A stretch of DNA of 64,000 bases, from NCBI RefSeq assembly GCF_010015585.1, contig NW_022985072.1:832988-896987 (forward strand). Reading direction: 5' to 3'. Source of the stretch: Eremomyces bilateralis CBS 781.70. Lineage: Eukaryota; Ascomycota; Dothideomycetes; Eremomycetales; Eremomycetaceae. Of this stretch, positions 1 through 11,108 are shown one piece after another. Numbering within the stretch: position 1 is the first letter of the stretch; every line of letters starts with the position of its first letter. The notes under the pieces were generated by a model. That model had not been told where the DNA came from and made no database searches. It worked only from the letters and a program-made list of their open reading frames with translations. Made by a program: the position numbers and the translations under genes.

Positions 1-792
1 ATATCGGCGTCCTAAATATGGTCAATTCACAGTCAACGGCCGAAAACTCGTGTACCTACTAGGAAGTGGAGGCAAATCATTGCATACAGTAACCACTCGT
101 CGAAAGAAAGCATGCAATGAATGACGAGCCGCTTGAAGTGTCATTCGACCCCCCTTAGGATCCTGGAAGCCGAGGGTAACATCACCGTGTCTCGCATTCT
201 TGCGGTACGTGAAGGTGAAGGTGTAAGATTCAAGAACATGCTCGGGATGTTCAGGGTCCTCAAAAATGTTGAGTTGCAGTGCTCGGAGGGCTTTCCGAAC
301 GATAGCATCGGCAGCACCTTTCTCCTACACGCGAGTCATAATCAGAGGCGATATGCCATATTCGATGTCAACTTACAAGCCAGTCTAGTAGCGTGTCCGA
401 GTTAGCGCTACGGCCGCGCTGGATGATATTCATGGCAGCTCCAGCACTCCCGGTCCTATGAAGAGATCGTCCAGTGACAAGACGAGACTGATCACCGAAA
501 GGCAGCAAGGAGTCAACGTGGGTGTTCTCGAAGACATGGTCGTCAAATAGATCCCTTGATCGTATGTCAGTGTTAGTCAAACATACTTCTACCATAAACG
601 CACCTGAGAAAGGCCACCGAACTCAGCTAGCCGACGTCAGCGCTACGCTCTCATCTAGTGGCACGCATCACTTACAGATCCAAGGAGCAGCTTCTGTACT
701 ATCTGGGCGCTGATGGTTTCAGTCACGGTGTCCGTGGTTGTTGCAGAAGCTGCGACTGCGGTAAGCTGCCTAGGGCGCTGTGTTGTCGCCAT
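1..792 (-). CDS. HORMA-domain protein (Hop1-like), 5' part only
   Basis: Meiotic HORMA proteins such as Hop1 coat chromosome axes and promote recombination between homologues. I read five exons on the minus strand: 792-676, 621-593, 554-377, 324-60 and from 11 off the left edge. All junctions keep phase. The start ATG is at 790-792. The domain is recognised from the sequence around DWLEKGAADAIVRKAL, the block LNIFEDPEHPEHVLESYTFT, and RRVVTVCNDLPPLPRRRY, which correspond to the core HORMA helix, the ESYTF strand and the LPxLPxRRY segment. About 200 residues are visible; the C-terminal half lies outside the window. The intron at 592-555 would be only 38 nt, unusually short, so exon 2 is the least certain part. 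Family assignment is firm; orthology to Hop1 is inferred. Confidence 0.82.
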
Positions 793-2842
793 ACTTTGGG
801 ATGAGATACAATTCAACCATACAACGCTATTTGGAAGCGGACATTAAGCAACTTGAAGAATGAAACAATGTCACCAACGGCAATATTTCACCGGGAAGTG
901 AACGAGCACATCAGAAATGACATGGAGGGCGATGAAGTCTGGGGACGGGCGACATGAAGTTGAGATAGTCGGCATGCCAAAGGAGGAAGGAGCCCCTAAC
1001 GCAGTGGTGGATGGGAAGGAACGCCCGAATTTCCACACAAACGCCAAGCTGCAATATCAAATCGTACAGACAATGAGAAGAGTATTATTAGTTCAACAAT
1101 TAGAAGCCAGAATTAATGGTGTTGATAGGGTGGACTTTGAATGATCCTCCTAGGACTAATATGACGAGGCGATGCCGAGCCACTTGTACTAATTCAGTGA
1201 GACTTGTCGACGACATGTTGATATACCATCCACACAAACCAAAAAAGTCTCGCAGTAGGTTCAGTAGACAAACGGATCATAATGCCCATCTTCTTTTCAT
1301 CTCGCCGGCAGCGACCGAAGCCTTCCGAGCCTATACCACGAACGTGGAATATTCGTCCTCAGGCCACGCGAAACGGGAGACCAACCTAAGTTAGCATACT
1401 GCATACAACTCAATCAACAATACGCAGATCAAGAATCTTTCTGTTGGACATGCGAAGCAAATGGTGGACTGAGACAGAACGACCGAAATTCCGGAAACGA
1501 CATTTATATCCGTATTGCACGAATCCACCGATCATCTCGTCCCGATTCACAGACGGGACTGAAAAAGAATCACTCTATCTCCTTAGGACGAAATTGGTTA
1601 ATATGACATAATGGAGCGCTTGAAATGCATGACGACAATTCGAACGACGACATCACAATCTCGCTGAGGAGTGGCTGCCTGGAAAGCTGCCACGACTGGT
1701 TGCGGTAATGGCTTCAAAACGCATCCGTACGGAGTACATTACTTTAGATCGAGGTCAAGCACTGACTGCACTGTCCATCAAGATGATTCTAGGATGGTCA
1801 TGATTAGTCGATACTCTATGGAAGGCATTACTCTATCCGACGGCGATCTTGCCACCACGGATCAAATATTTGCACATGCCCATATCCGTCGTATATGCAG
1901 GAGGTTGAAGACTTGAAATGAAGAAGACAAGGGTGGCGCAAGTGGCTGGAAGTCGCAAAAACGTTGAACCGGAGCGGGTTTAACCCTAAAGCGGGCGGTC
2001 GGGAGGCTGTCGAGGGCGCTCGGCGATGTCACGGCAGGGGCAAGAGCTGGCAACGAGCTGGGATGAGCTGGGAAGAGTTGGCAAATCACAAGGCAGCCGC
2101 GGGGCCATTGCCAGGTTCGCCTGCCCGAAATGGCGAACCAGCAGCCGTGAAACGCACGTTGAAAGCTCTCCAGTTTCCACCCGTGACTTGGTTTAATCAT
2201 AAATGTCACGTGCAGGCATTTTGCCCGCCCACGGATCTTGAATCATCAACCAACCAACCCGCTGCTGGTATGGAACGAACACCACCAACTCTCTGGACTG
2301 CTCTCGACTGAACCACTGCACCCATCGGTTTTCCTCCTCCCTCCATCCCTCCATCGTCGCCTTCACATTCATCCAACCCCTCCACCTCCCACTCGAATAC
2401 CGTCCAGGAACTCCCAAACTCTCGTAAAAGCTTCTGACGAGACTTTCCATCTGTCTCCTCCTTTCGACACCTGGAACCTGGAACGCTGGACGCTCGCCGT
2501 CAACTCTTGAGCAACTTCATTCCAGAATGAGATTCCCCGCAACACGGCATATCCTCTGGGGAAGTTGTTAAGTGCGTGTTCGGGTACTCGAAGGTGTCTT
2601 TGTCCATATCGAGGCATGCGAACTGCAACATCGTCCTTGTTCCCAGTTCAACAAGCCGAAGGTGCTCCTTTCCACGGTGTTCCTTTCCACGGTGTTGTTG
2701 GCGTAAACGATTGACTCCTTCGGGCTTGCACGACACACTTTCTCCCTGACCCATACGCAACTCTTCCAAGAACATACGCAACACCTTAACCGTTCATGTG
2801 TTGGTCTTCACATGCCCGTGAATATCCTTCAGAATTAAATCT
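793..2842. other. Intergenic region between divergent HORMA and cdc4 genes
   Basis: No convincing gene. Short open frames at 917-1144 and 1116-1394 lack recognisable domains. The last 600 bases are pyrimidine-rich and fit the promoter and 5' leader of cdc4. A direct repeat of the block CCTTTCCACGGTGTT lies near 2668-2697. Confidence 0.6.
2207..2212. promoter_or_regulatory. CACGTG E-box upstream of cdc4
   Basis: A palindromic CACGTG, the core site of bHLH factors such as Cbf1, lies about 630 bp upstream of the cdc4 start. Its use is inferred only. Confidence 0.3.
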
Positions 2843-5800
2843 ATGGATATCGCTTCATCCATGAATGCTTCTGTTCCCTCGCCCCTCTCCTCCTTCGAAG
2901 ATCCTGCACCTCCTCCTGACACAACCCAGATGGCATCGAACAGAAAATCCCGGGGCCCTTCCCTCGAGAACTCTTCTCCTGTAACAAACCCCGGAGATTC
3001 ATTCGGCACCTTTGGACATTTATCGTCAGCGACACAGACAACTGTTGTCACCACCACAACGACTACCACCACCTCTTTTCCGCCCCTGGTCTTCAATTCA
3101 CCTCGAAGTCTCAGCGAGCGTGACCCGAAACAATACCCTCTCGCCGCTTCTCCCACACCAGCTTCGATTCGACAGCTTAGCTTCAACCTTGGGGGTCGAC
3201 CTGCTTTTTTGAAGGAGTCCGAGAACTTCAAGCATGCACTGGAAGAGGTACGTTCGAGGACTGCACACCTTGCATCGCTAGTTCCCTATGATCTGTTCTA
3301 TTGTTCATTGCATGAATTCTGACGTCGACCAGTATAAACAATCCCAAGAATCCCTTCAAGCGTCCAACGGAGCCATTCACTCGTACCCTGCATCGGAAAC
3401 CATGGTTGAGAACCCGTTCAACCCGTCGAAACCTGTTCCATCCAACACCGATCGGAAACGGCCAGCCCGGTCTCCACTTCCCGAAATGTCGAACAATCGT
3501 TCTACTTCACCACTTGTCGAAGTATCCAACAAGCGTTCGAATTCACGACCCGCAAATATCCTCACACAAGCTGCGGAGAAACTCGCTATGCAGCGACCGA
3601 CGAAAAAGGCTCGAATGATGTCTGACGAAGTTTCTCAACGTCGCTCCCCGCGCCTACAGGAGAACATCGGTGAACACGTTGTCGAGACACCAGTCCGGTC
3701 GTCTTCTAGCCGAAGATTGTCGGGTTTGCACCATGGACACAAGGTCCAAGTCGATGGTGCGTCAGCGAGCGATCAAGACCGGGCCTGGAGGCTGAAGGGC
3801 AAAATGGCTCGAGCAAGAGGGACTGCATCTAAAGTCCCAGCTCCCCTGGGCACTCCCGAGTCCGGTATCTTGCGACTACGGCCTCGGCCGAGTGGATTCG
3901 CTACTCCCCTGGAAAGTGGCAGTTGCTCCGCTGATTCTACGGAACTCGACCACTCGCACCTTCTGGATGCTCCCGCACCTGCCCCTGGCATTGCTGCCAC
4001 TCCTCCTATAGCAGAAAGCGATCTTGAGCCATATGTCGAGGGCGAACAACGCACTAACCGCCTTCCTCCTCCTCCTCGACCTACACCTTTAAACACGTTG
4101 GCCGCACAAGACGCCAGTCTGCCTAGCCCAAGTCTATCACCCATCACGGCTGCTGCCCAGTTGCATCCGCCAGCTGAAAATTCGAACGATATGGACTCCA
4201 CCCTCGATGGACGGTTTGATCTGGACACACGAAGTCGGCAGGAGTCTCAGGAGTCCGAGGCACTGCGATCGATCCAGATGCTGAGAAGTTCTCTCAAACC
4301 GACAGGCATTGGCATTCCATCCACAGCCGCGGATTTCAGTCCTAATCCCCAACTTCCGACTCCCACCCTCATGGACGTTCCAAATATGGTTGACACTTTC
4401 GATGCCATGCCCACGGATTTGCAAACATATGTGATGTTCCAACTGCTCCGCCGGTGCTCGAAGAAAACCCTGCACTTTGTTGCCGAGACGGTGAATCCTG
4501 CGCTGAAAATCGATTTCCTTGGTCTGCTCCCTCTCGAACTCAGTCTGAACATCTGTCGCTTCCTCGACACTAAGAGTATGTGCCGTGCGGCACAAGTGTC
4601 CAAGAAATGGCGGCAGATCGTGGATACGGATGAAAGGGCATGGAAGGATTTGCTCGACAAGGATGGCTACCTTATGCCGGAAGGCGAAATCGATCGAGCG
4701 ATCAAAGAAGGCTGGGCTTGGCAGCATCCCACTCCCACCGATGATTACGAGCGGGACCTCAGCTGGTATGTCAAACCGAAGCTGGAGATTGCCGATTCGC
4801 CTGGATCATTGGCTTCATATGGAATAGCCGATGCGGGAGAGGGGAAAGTGACGTCATCAGGAAAGAAGAGGAGAGCGGTAACATCAGGCGTAAGGAGCAG
4901 CAAGAGGTTGAAGAAGAAAGAAAAGGCATCTTCAATTACTCACGAAACCGTTTCTATGCAGGCTCTGGAGCGATTTCAAGGACCAAATACCTACGCAAAC
5001 GCGGCTGCCGTCGCCATTCCAGACCCGAAGATTGGACTTCCTAATCTGCGGAACCTTCATCTCTTCAAGTCGATCTACCGCCGCCATCATCTGATTCGAC
5101 GCAGCTGGATGGACGGGGAATCGAAACCATATCATCTTGCGTTCCAGGCTCACCACCGTCATGTAGTGACTTGCCTCCAATTCGACACGGACAAAATCTT
5201 GACCGGCAGCGACGACACGAATATCCACGTCTACGACACGAAGACGGGGGCGAGGATCGGGACACTTGCCGGTCATGAAGGCGGCGTATGGGCTCTTCAG
5301 TATGAAGGAAATACTCTTGTGTCCGGTTCCACCGACCGATCAGTCCGAGTCTGGGACATCAATCGCGGCAAGTGTCTGCAGATTTTCCAAGGCCATACAT
5401 CCACCGTCCGGTGTCTGGTCATTCTGAAGCCGACGCAAGTCGGAGAAAATGCGGATGGCAGCCCGATCATGCTGCCGAAGGAGCCATTGATCATCACCGG
5501 ATCCCGCGACTCGACGCTTCGGGTTTGGAAACTCCCTCAACCCGGCGAACGATCCATCTTCCAGTCCGGCCCCACCGTCAACGAGTACGACAACCCGTAT
5601 TTCGTTCGTGTTCTCGCTGGCCACAACCACTCCGTCCGCGCCATCGCTGCGCACGCCGACACCCTCGTATCCGGCAGCTACGACACCACGGTCCGGGTTT
5701 GGCGGATCTCCACCGGTGAGACCATCCACCATCTGCGGGGGCACACATCGAAAGTATACAGCGTCGTCCTTGACCACGAACGCAACCGCTGCATCAGTGG

Positions 5801-6379
5801 GTCGATGGACAACATGGTCAAGGTCTGGTCGATCGAGACGGGGCAATGCCTCTTCAACCTCGAAGGGCATTCCTCGCTCGTCGGGCTCCTCGACCTCTCG
5901 CACGGTCGCCTCGTCAGCGCGGCGGCCGACTCGACATTGCGGATCTGGGATCCAGAGAACGGGCAATGCAAGAGCACGCTCTCCGCGCATACCGGGGCGA
6001 TCACCTGCTTCCAACATGACGGGCAGAAAGTGGTGAGCGGCAGCGACCGCACGCTCAAGATGTGGGACATCAAGACGGGGGAGTGTGTCAAGGACCTGCT
6101 GACGGATTTGAGCGGGGTGTGGCAGGTGAAGTTCAACGAGCGGAGATGTGTGGCGGCGGTGCAGAGGAATCGGTTTACGTATATCGAGGTGAGTGTTCTC
6201 TCGTGAACCCTATTACAGGAACGACTAGAACTAATGTTTGGTCTGGATAGGTTCTGGACTTCGGTGCCGCTCGTGATGGGATATCGGAGGACCAGCTCGG
6301 CGTGCGGACTCTGGTCGATGCGAATGGGGATCCCATGTCCGAGTCGCCGGAGTCCGATGACGAAGACGGACTGAACTAA
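2843..6379 (+). CDS. cdc4: Cdc4-type F-box/WD40 protein, SCF ubiquitin ligase receptor
   Basis: Substrate-recognition subunit of an SCF E3 ligase; Cdc4 proteins bind phosphorylated cell-cycle regulators such as CDK inhibitors through the WD40 propeller and Skp1 through the F-box. Three exons: 2843-3247, 3333-6188 and 6251-6379, both introns phase 0 (85 and 62 nt), giving 1129 residues. The first ~520 residues are Ser/Pro-rich and disordered with basic KKAR- and KKRR-type stretches that could be nuclear signals. The F-box is near residues 530-575 (LPLELSLNICRFLDTKSMCR). A second basic stretch follows near 650. Eight WD repeats run from about 735 to 1085, matching the eight-bladed Cdc4 propeller rather than shorter Met30/SconB proteins. 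The second splice restores YIEVLDFG, a conserved Cdc4 ending, which supports that exon. The tail is acidic (ESDDEDG). A Thr run encoded near 3053-3075 is a small low-complexity tract. Confidence 0.9.
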
Positions 6380-9300
6380 ACGACACTACACTACACTGCA
6401 TTGCGAAGGAAGGAAAAGAAAAGGGATGGGACCGGAGAGGAGTTCCTTGTTCGGGTCTACACGACGCTCACGACACGGCGACACGGCTGTTTTGTTTCTA
6501 GCATCGTATGTTACGGCTAGCGAGCATTTCCACGGGTGTTCAGGGCATTTCACAGCGCTACTGCACACCATGTTTTTCTCGTGTTTACCCCTCCCCATCT
6601 CATGAGACCGCTGGATGGGTCGATCCGCTTGGCGATCGATGTCCGGAGGTGTGGACGTTGGATGTACGGAGAGTACGCACGACAGTACCAACTACCAGCA
6701 TTTCTACCGGTGGCACGATCATGATCTGTCGGGCGGCATGACCTTGAATGCATTGTCATCATTCCGCATTCTCGGCGCGAGGGTTATTGCGGTCCGTTGG
6801 CCACCAGATGTTCTTCTGAGGCTGTTTAGATACCAGGAGTAGGGATTCCATGTGCAATTTTATGAGTGTTCACGAACCGCCGTTGCTGCTTGGTGTCTTG
6901 AGTTTGGTGAGAATTGAGCAATGGTAATACACGTACATCATCCATCAATGATTCAGGAACGAGACGATCTGTCCATGTCGATCGGCGGACTTATTGTCTT
7001 TATTGTCGGGACTATTGCCGGCACTGCTCCCGGTGGGACGGTATCCGTGCGTACTGCTTATTGCTTAATTCATAATTGTCGTTGCAGTTGTGGTTACATC
7101 GCTTTGGTGGGTGGATACGGTAGCTTCGCCTTCACCCGAGCCCACTGTTCCCGCTCTCCCGAACTGCATTACTACAGTGGACTGGTAAACCGTAAACCGT
7201 AAACCGTAAACTGTAAATCCTTTCCCGCCGTATCCGCGTGATCTTGAAGCCCGATATCGAACGATAGCTACCGGCATCTCGAAATCCGCAGCGAACCTCA
7301 CCCATTCCTCCAACTGACTGATCATAATTCCCCCCGAACCGACCGAATTCGGTTTCATTGCCCCTTTCTGCAGCGTTCCACCAGATCGACATTGTATCAC
7401 CGTCACCCGATCTCGTGGCCCTTGGACAACATGGCGCTATTGCCTCCCGGGCTCTTCATTGGCGACGTCAGAACTCAGCACTCAGAAGTGGAGGTTCCAG
7501 ATGTCTTGGTCTATTCTTAGCAAGCGAGATCGGGGAGCACGGCGGCGGGCCAGCCTGGGAGCTTTGCCAGCGGGACAAATAGCGCTCATTCGACATTGGT
7601 GCCTGGGATGCTGGAGCGGGGAGAAAACCAAAATGTCTTGAACTCTTGCGGCTAATATCGGGGATCATAGTTATACGAGTCGGGGTAATTCAGAGATCAG
7701 CTAAGTTTCATCGTTGCAATACGAAAGATGGAGAATGGGGAATATGGTCAAAAATTGGGTTTTCCAATACCGGTACAGTAGGGCTTACATACATGATCGT
7801 TTGCAATATCACGCCAATATGTATGGCGAAAGGTTTAAATAATTGCTCCATTTGTGCTTCATCGTCATGGAGTCCCCTGCGACGTGGGAGGATTGGCAGT
7901 GCATTGGAGATGGCGTTTGGCAGGGCTGAGGAGGTGGACATTGGACACGACAGGTTTGGCGTTGGGCTTTTGGGGCATTCCCTTGACTTGGGAATCCCAA
8001 GTTCCAAGATGTCGAATTGCCATAGCGGGATGGATCCGAATTCATTACTCCTAAGTCCTAAGTCCTAAGTACCTACTGTAGAGAGCCGAGATGGTGTCAT
8101 GATGTGCCTTGATTTGCACAGCGAACTTGGAGAATCCCCCGCTTCAATCTATCTCACCATCATGGGAGTAGTTCATAACACCTTGCGAAGTGGAATCGGT
8201 GAAGTCAGAAGTGGAATCGGTGCGGAATCTACAATGGAGAAAATGAGAGAATCCTCGTCATCGTAAGACCTGCTACGCTCTTTTTAGTTACAATAGAAGC
8301 CCACTCTCGCCATCGCCTTCTCCACCCTTGCGCTTAGCCTCAATTCGATACTTCTTCCTCCGCGGCTTTCCTGACTTCCTCCAAAGTCAAAACCATCGCA
8401 TCACTGAATTCCATATTCTTTTCCCTCATATTCACCCCTTCGGAACACCAAAGGGATACGGACCACTTGTTGGGCATTTTTCTTTCATCCACTGTGTTCA
8501 CCGAATCCGTCTTGGGTCACGCCAAAGTCAACCCAAACGACCGAACCAACACTTCGCTGCAACTCCACCTGCAGCCATACCGTTCGTTTAGATCCATTAA
8601 TATCAATTCTTCCACTGCATTGATTTGCATTGTCCTCAGCTGAATGCCGGTGCTCCTCTCGCGCCACCTCTGAGACATCGAACCTCTCCGGCTTTCCTGC
8701 TGGCCGCCACCAATTTTGCCTTCGTCCACTTCAAATCAATTGACGCTTCACCCCGCCGTCCGCCGTCCGCCGCCCGCGACCCCCAAGTCCGGCCCTCCCT
8801 TGGGAGACCATCATCGGAATCAGTTCTCCATCGTGCCACGCTGTACTTCCGTACCTCCAGCCGCATCCTCCATCGACCAGGCCAGGTACCGTAGCTGTCC
8901 AGCGCCCCTCCATCGTTTCCACCAGTCGGCAAACGGGTATTGCACCAGCTGCAAACGCCGAGAACGCCGCTTTTCATCCAGCCCAATATCCTCTGGAGCG
9001 ACACCGCTGCACAGCTGTAGGGCGAGGCATCAATATCCTAGACTTGCCTTCCTTGCGGTGCGTCGCCATCGGACCCGCCGTCGGATGTAATACGAGCAGA
9101 ACAGCACATCTCACGGTGCAGCTATCTGCAGTTCTGCACGGCACGTTTGCTTGCTTGGCAGGTAGACGATAGATCCAGTGCCACCGCGATTCGATCGAGA
9201 GGTTGGCTACACTGCAGACTGCGGCTGCAAAAGGCTATTACTTAAAACGACGCGGCATTGCTCCTTTGCTCATAAATCTCTCTTGGCTGGCAACCTCGTC

Positions 9301-9422
9301 GTCGACCCGAGCCTTCGAGTCGTAGCACCCATTGAACCTCGTCTTTCAATTCAAAAGACCCCTTTTAGACCTTCAATTGAGTCCTGTCGGAAGATCGGTA
9401 CACACATCAGCGATTCTCGTCG
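6380..9422. other. Intergenic region and 5' leader of the next gene
   Basis: No gene recognised in 3 kb. It holds a 7-bp tandem repeat at 7185-7219, a run of CCTAAGT units near 8050-8073 and a near-duplicated GAAGTGGAATCGGTG at about 8189-8222. From about 8280 onward it is C/T-rich and probably forms the promoter and leader of the gene starting at 9423. Open frames such as 7646-8068 show no family resemblance. Confidence 0.55.
7185..7219 (+). repeat. Five tandem 7-bp units, GTAAACC and variants
   Basis: Three perfect GTAAACC units are followed by GTAAACT and GTAAATC. The unit is not the common fungal telomere repeat TTAGGG/CCCTAA, so this is best read as a short microsatellite. Confidence 0.85.
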
Positions 9423-10667
9423 ATGTCCGCCACCATGGTGGACTCATTTTCTCGTTCTCAAGTGCCTCACCGCAAACCCCTCCCTTCAAACAGCAACATT
9501 GCCGTCCCTCCCCATACCGGCGATCAACAACAACAGCAGCAACAGCAGCAACAGCAGCAAGCATCCTTCCGAAACCACCGACACAGTCGCACCGTCTCCT
9601 CGTCGATTTTCCCCCAAGGTGCTCCTGACCAACCCCCCTCCCGAACCCCTTCACAAACCGCCCAATACCCCGAACCCACCCCCATAAACCGCGCCTCCCG
9701 CACCTTCTCTAACGCCACCATCTCCACCACATCCACCTCCTCCGGCCCCCCCACCAAATCCGACCTCCGCCGCGGTGGCTCCACCTCCTCCCGCGGCACC
9801 ACCTCCTCCGTCGCCCCCACCTCCTACGTCGCCCTCATGCGCAAGCAAAAGGCCACCGTCTGGTGCGACCGCAGCCAAGCCGAAGACCCCGCCCTCCTCG
9901 CCCAGCAGCGCGCTGCCCGCGCCCGCGCCACCCGTGAGATGGTCGGCCCATCGCACCTGGCGCGCCGCACGGGGACGCCGACGTCCGGCGCCGCCCCCGG
10001 CAGCATCACAATTGCGAGCGCGAGCAGCAACACGGGGTTGCGCAGTAAGATCCGCCACCATGCGCCGCGGCCGGTGCCGTTTACGGGGGGGAACTTGGCG
10101 GGGCAAACGGGAGTGCCGATGCGGCTGAGCGCGAGCGAGGTGGATGAGGAAGGGGGCGGCACGGGGGAGGATGGAGAGGGGGATCAGTATCATCGGCGCA
10201 CGGGGAGCGGACGGAGTAGTGTGGGGAGCGGGCGGAGGGTGCAGAGTGGGTATTTGGCGCCGGGGCAGGCGGGGCGGTATAGCGTGGGCGAGCGGATCGG
10301 GGGCGCGACGCCGCCGTCCGGGGCAGGGAGCAGCGAGTTGTTGGCGGAGGAAACGTCGGCGCCGGGACGCGCGGCGGGGCGGGCATCGTATGTCGCGGGA
10401 GCCACCGGGTCGGGACCGCCGTCGCGGCTGGGGACGGGGCTGTCCAGACGGAGCTGGAGCAGCGGAGAGAACGCGGAGCAGCTAGAAAGCCAGTTCGGAG
10501 GGCTGGGCGAGATGCGAGAGGCGGAGCGGCCGAAGCTGGTGGTGGCGGAGAAGACGCCGAAGCAGCGGGAGGAGGAGCTGCGGAGGAGGGGCAGTGTGGA
10601 TGATCGGTCGACGAGCATGGGGGCGAATGTGCGGCTGTTTGTGGCGAATCCGGATCTCAGTGATTGA
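9423..10667 (+). CDS. Conserved fungal protein of unknown function, polyQ and Ser/Gly-rich
   Basis: Single exon, 414 residues. I do not recognise a named domain. Residues 37-48 are a polyglutamine run encoded by mixed CAA/CAG. The first 130 residues are Ser/Thr/Pro-rich. A short, more ordered block at about 135-175 (ALMRKQKATVWCDRSQ, then an Ala/Arg helix AAQQRAARARA-like) looks like the conserved core. The middle is Gly/Ser-rich, and the protein ends in a basic-acidic helix and VRLFVANPDLSD, which resembles the conserved end of uncharacterised ascomycete proteins from memory. The first ATG is at 9423, but the in-frame ATG at 9435 sits in a perfect GCCACCATGG context and may be the main start. 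Third-position GC is very high across the second half. Confidence 0.75.
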   Translation: MSATMVDSFSRSQVPHRKPLPSNSNIAVPPHTGDQQQQQQQQQQQQASFRNHRHSRTVSSSIFPQGAPDQPPSRTPSQTAQYPEPTPINRASRTFSNATISTTSTSSGPPTKSDLRRGGSTSSRGTTSSVAPTSYVALMRKQKATVWCDRSQAEDPALLAQQRAARARATREMVGPSHLARRTGTPTSGAAPGSITIASASSNTGLRSKIRHHAPRPVPFTGGNLAGQTGVPMRLSASEVDEEGGGTGEDGEGDQYHRRTGSGRSSVGSGRRVQSGYLAPGQAGRYSVGERIGGATPPSGAGSSELLAEETSAPGRAAGRASYVAGATGSGPPSRLGTGLSRRSWSSGENAEQLESQFGGLGEMREAERPKLVVAEKTPKQREEELRRRGSVDDRSTSMGANVRLFVANPDLSD

Positions 10668-10967
10668 GATGGATGGCAGCGAGAGGAACATGCTTCCGGT
10701 TGATTAATACCCATTAGCCGCTACTAGCGTTTTACTGCTTGGGTTTGGGGATGCGATAGGATACATTATGGCGGAGTATCAATGCTGGGGTCGGAGAGAC
10801 ATTACTTCGAAACAGCCATAATGATCACACTCTTTGTCTAATGCCTGCATTGGTGACAATATACAGTGATCGTGATATATACTACCTCAACTGTTTTCCA
10901 ATTTCATGAGTCCGAATGCTTTTGCGAAATCAACGGAAAGGCAATTCCAGCTCGTGAATCTCAAGGT

Positions 10968-11005
10968 CACGTGGTTTCGCGCACCACTAGCGCCAATCCA
11001 CGCGT
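10968..11005 (+). promoter_or_regulatory. CACGTG and ACGCGT sites in the promoter of the checkpoint gene
   Basis: The 440-bp gap 10668-11108 is otherwise featureless. CACGTG lies at 10968-10973, CCAAT near 10994 and ACGCGT at 11000-11005, about 105 bp before the ATG. ACGCGT is the MCB element that MBF uses in yeasts for G1/S genes, including DNA-repair genes. The sites are visible; their function here is inferred. Confidence 0.4.
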
Positions 11006-11108
11006 TTCTCACCGGAACCGCGACTCTCGCGACTTGAAAGCCCCCATTCCATATGAATTCACCACCTAACACACCACCATATTCCTACCATGCATCCAGA
11101 CCACTGAC

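Noticed and set aside
2843-6379. Assignment of the F-box/WD40 gene to the sulfur regulator Met30/SconB
   Set aside because: Eight WD repeats, large size and the YIEVLDFG ending fit Cdc4 better.
7185-7219. Possible interstitial telomere repeat
   Set aside because: The unit GTAAACC differs from TTAGGG and is short; recorded only as a microsatellite.
7646-8068. 140-codon plus-strand frame
   Set aside because: No domain, not supported by splice or codon bias, and overlapped by equally long minus-strand frames.
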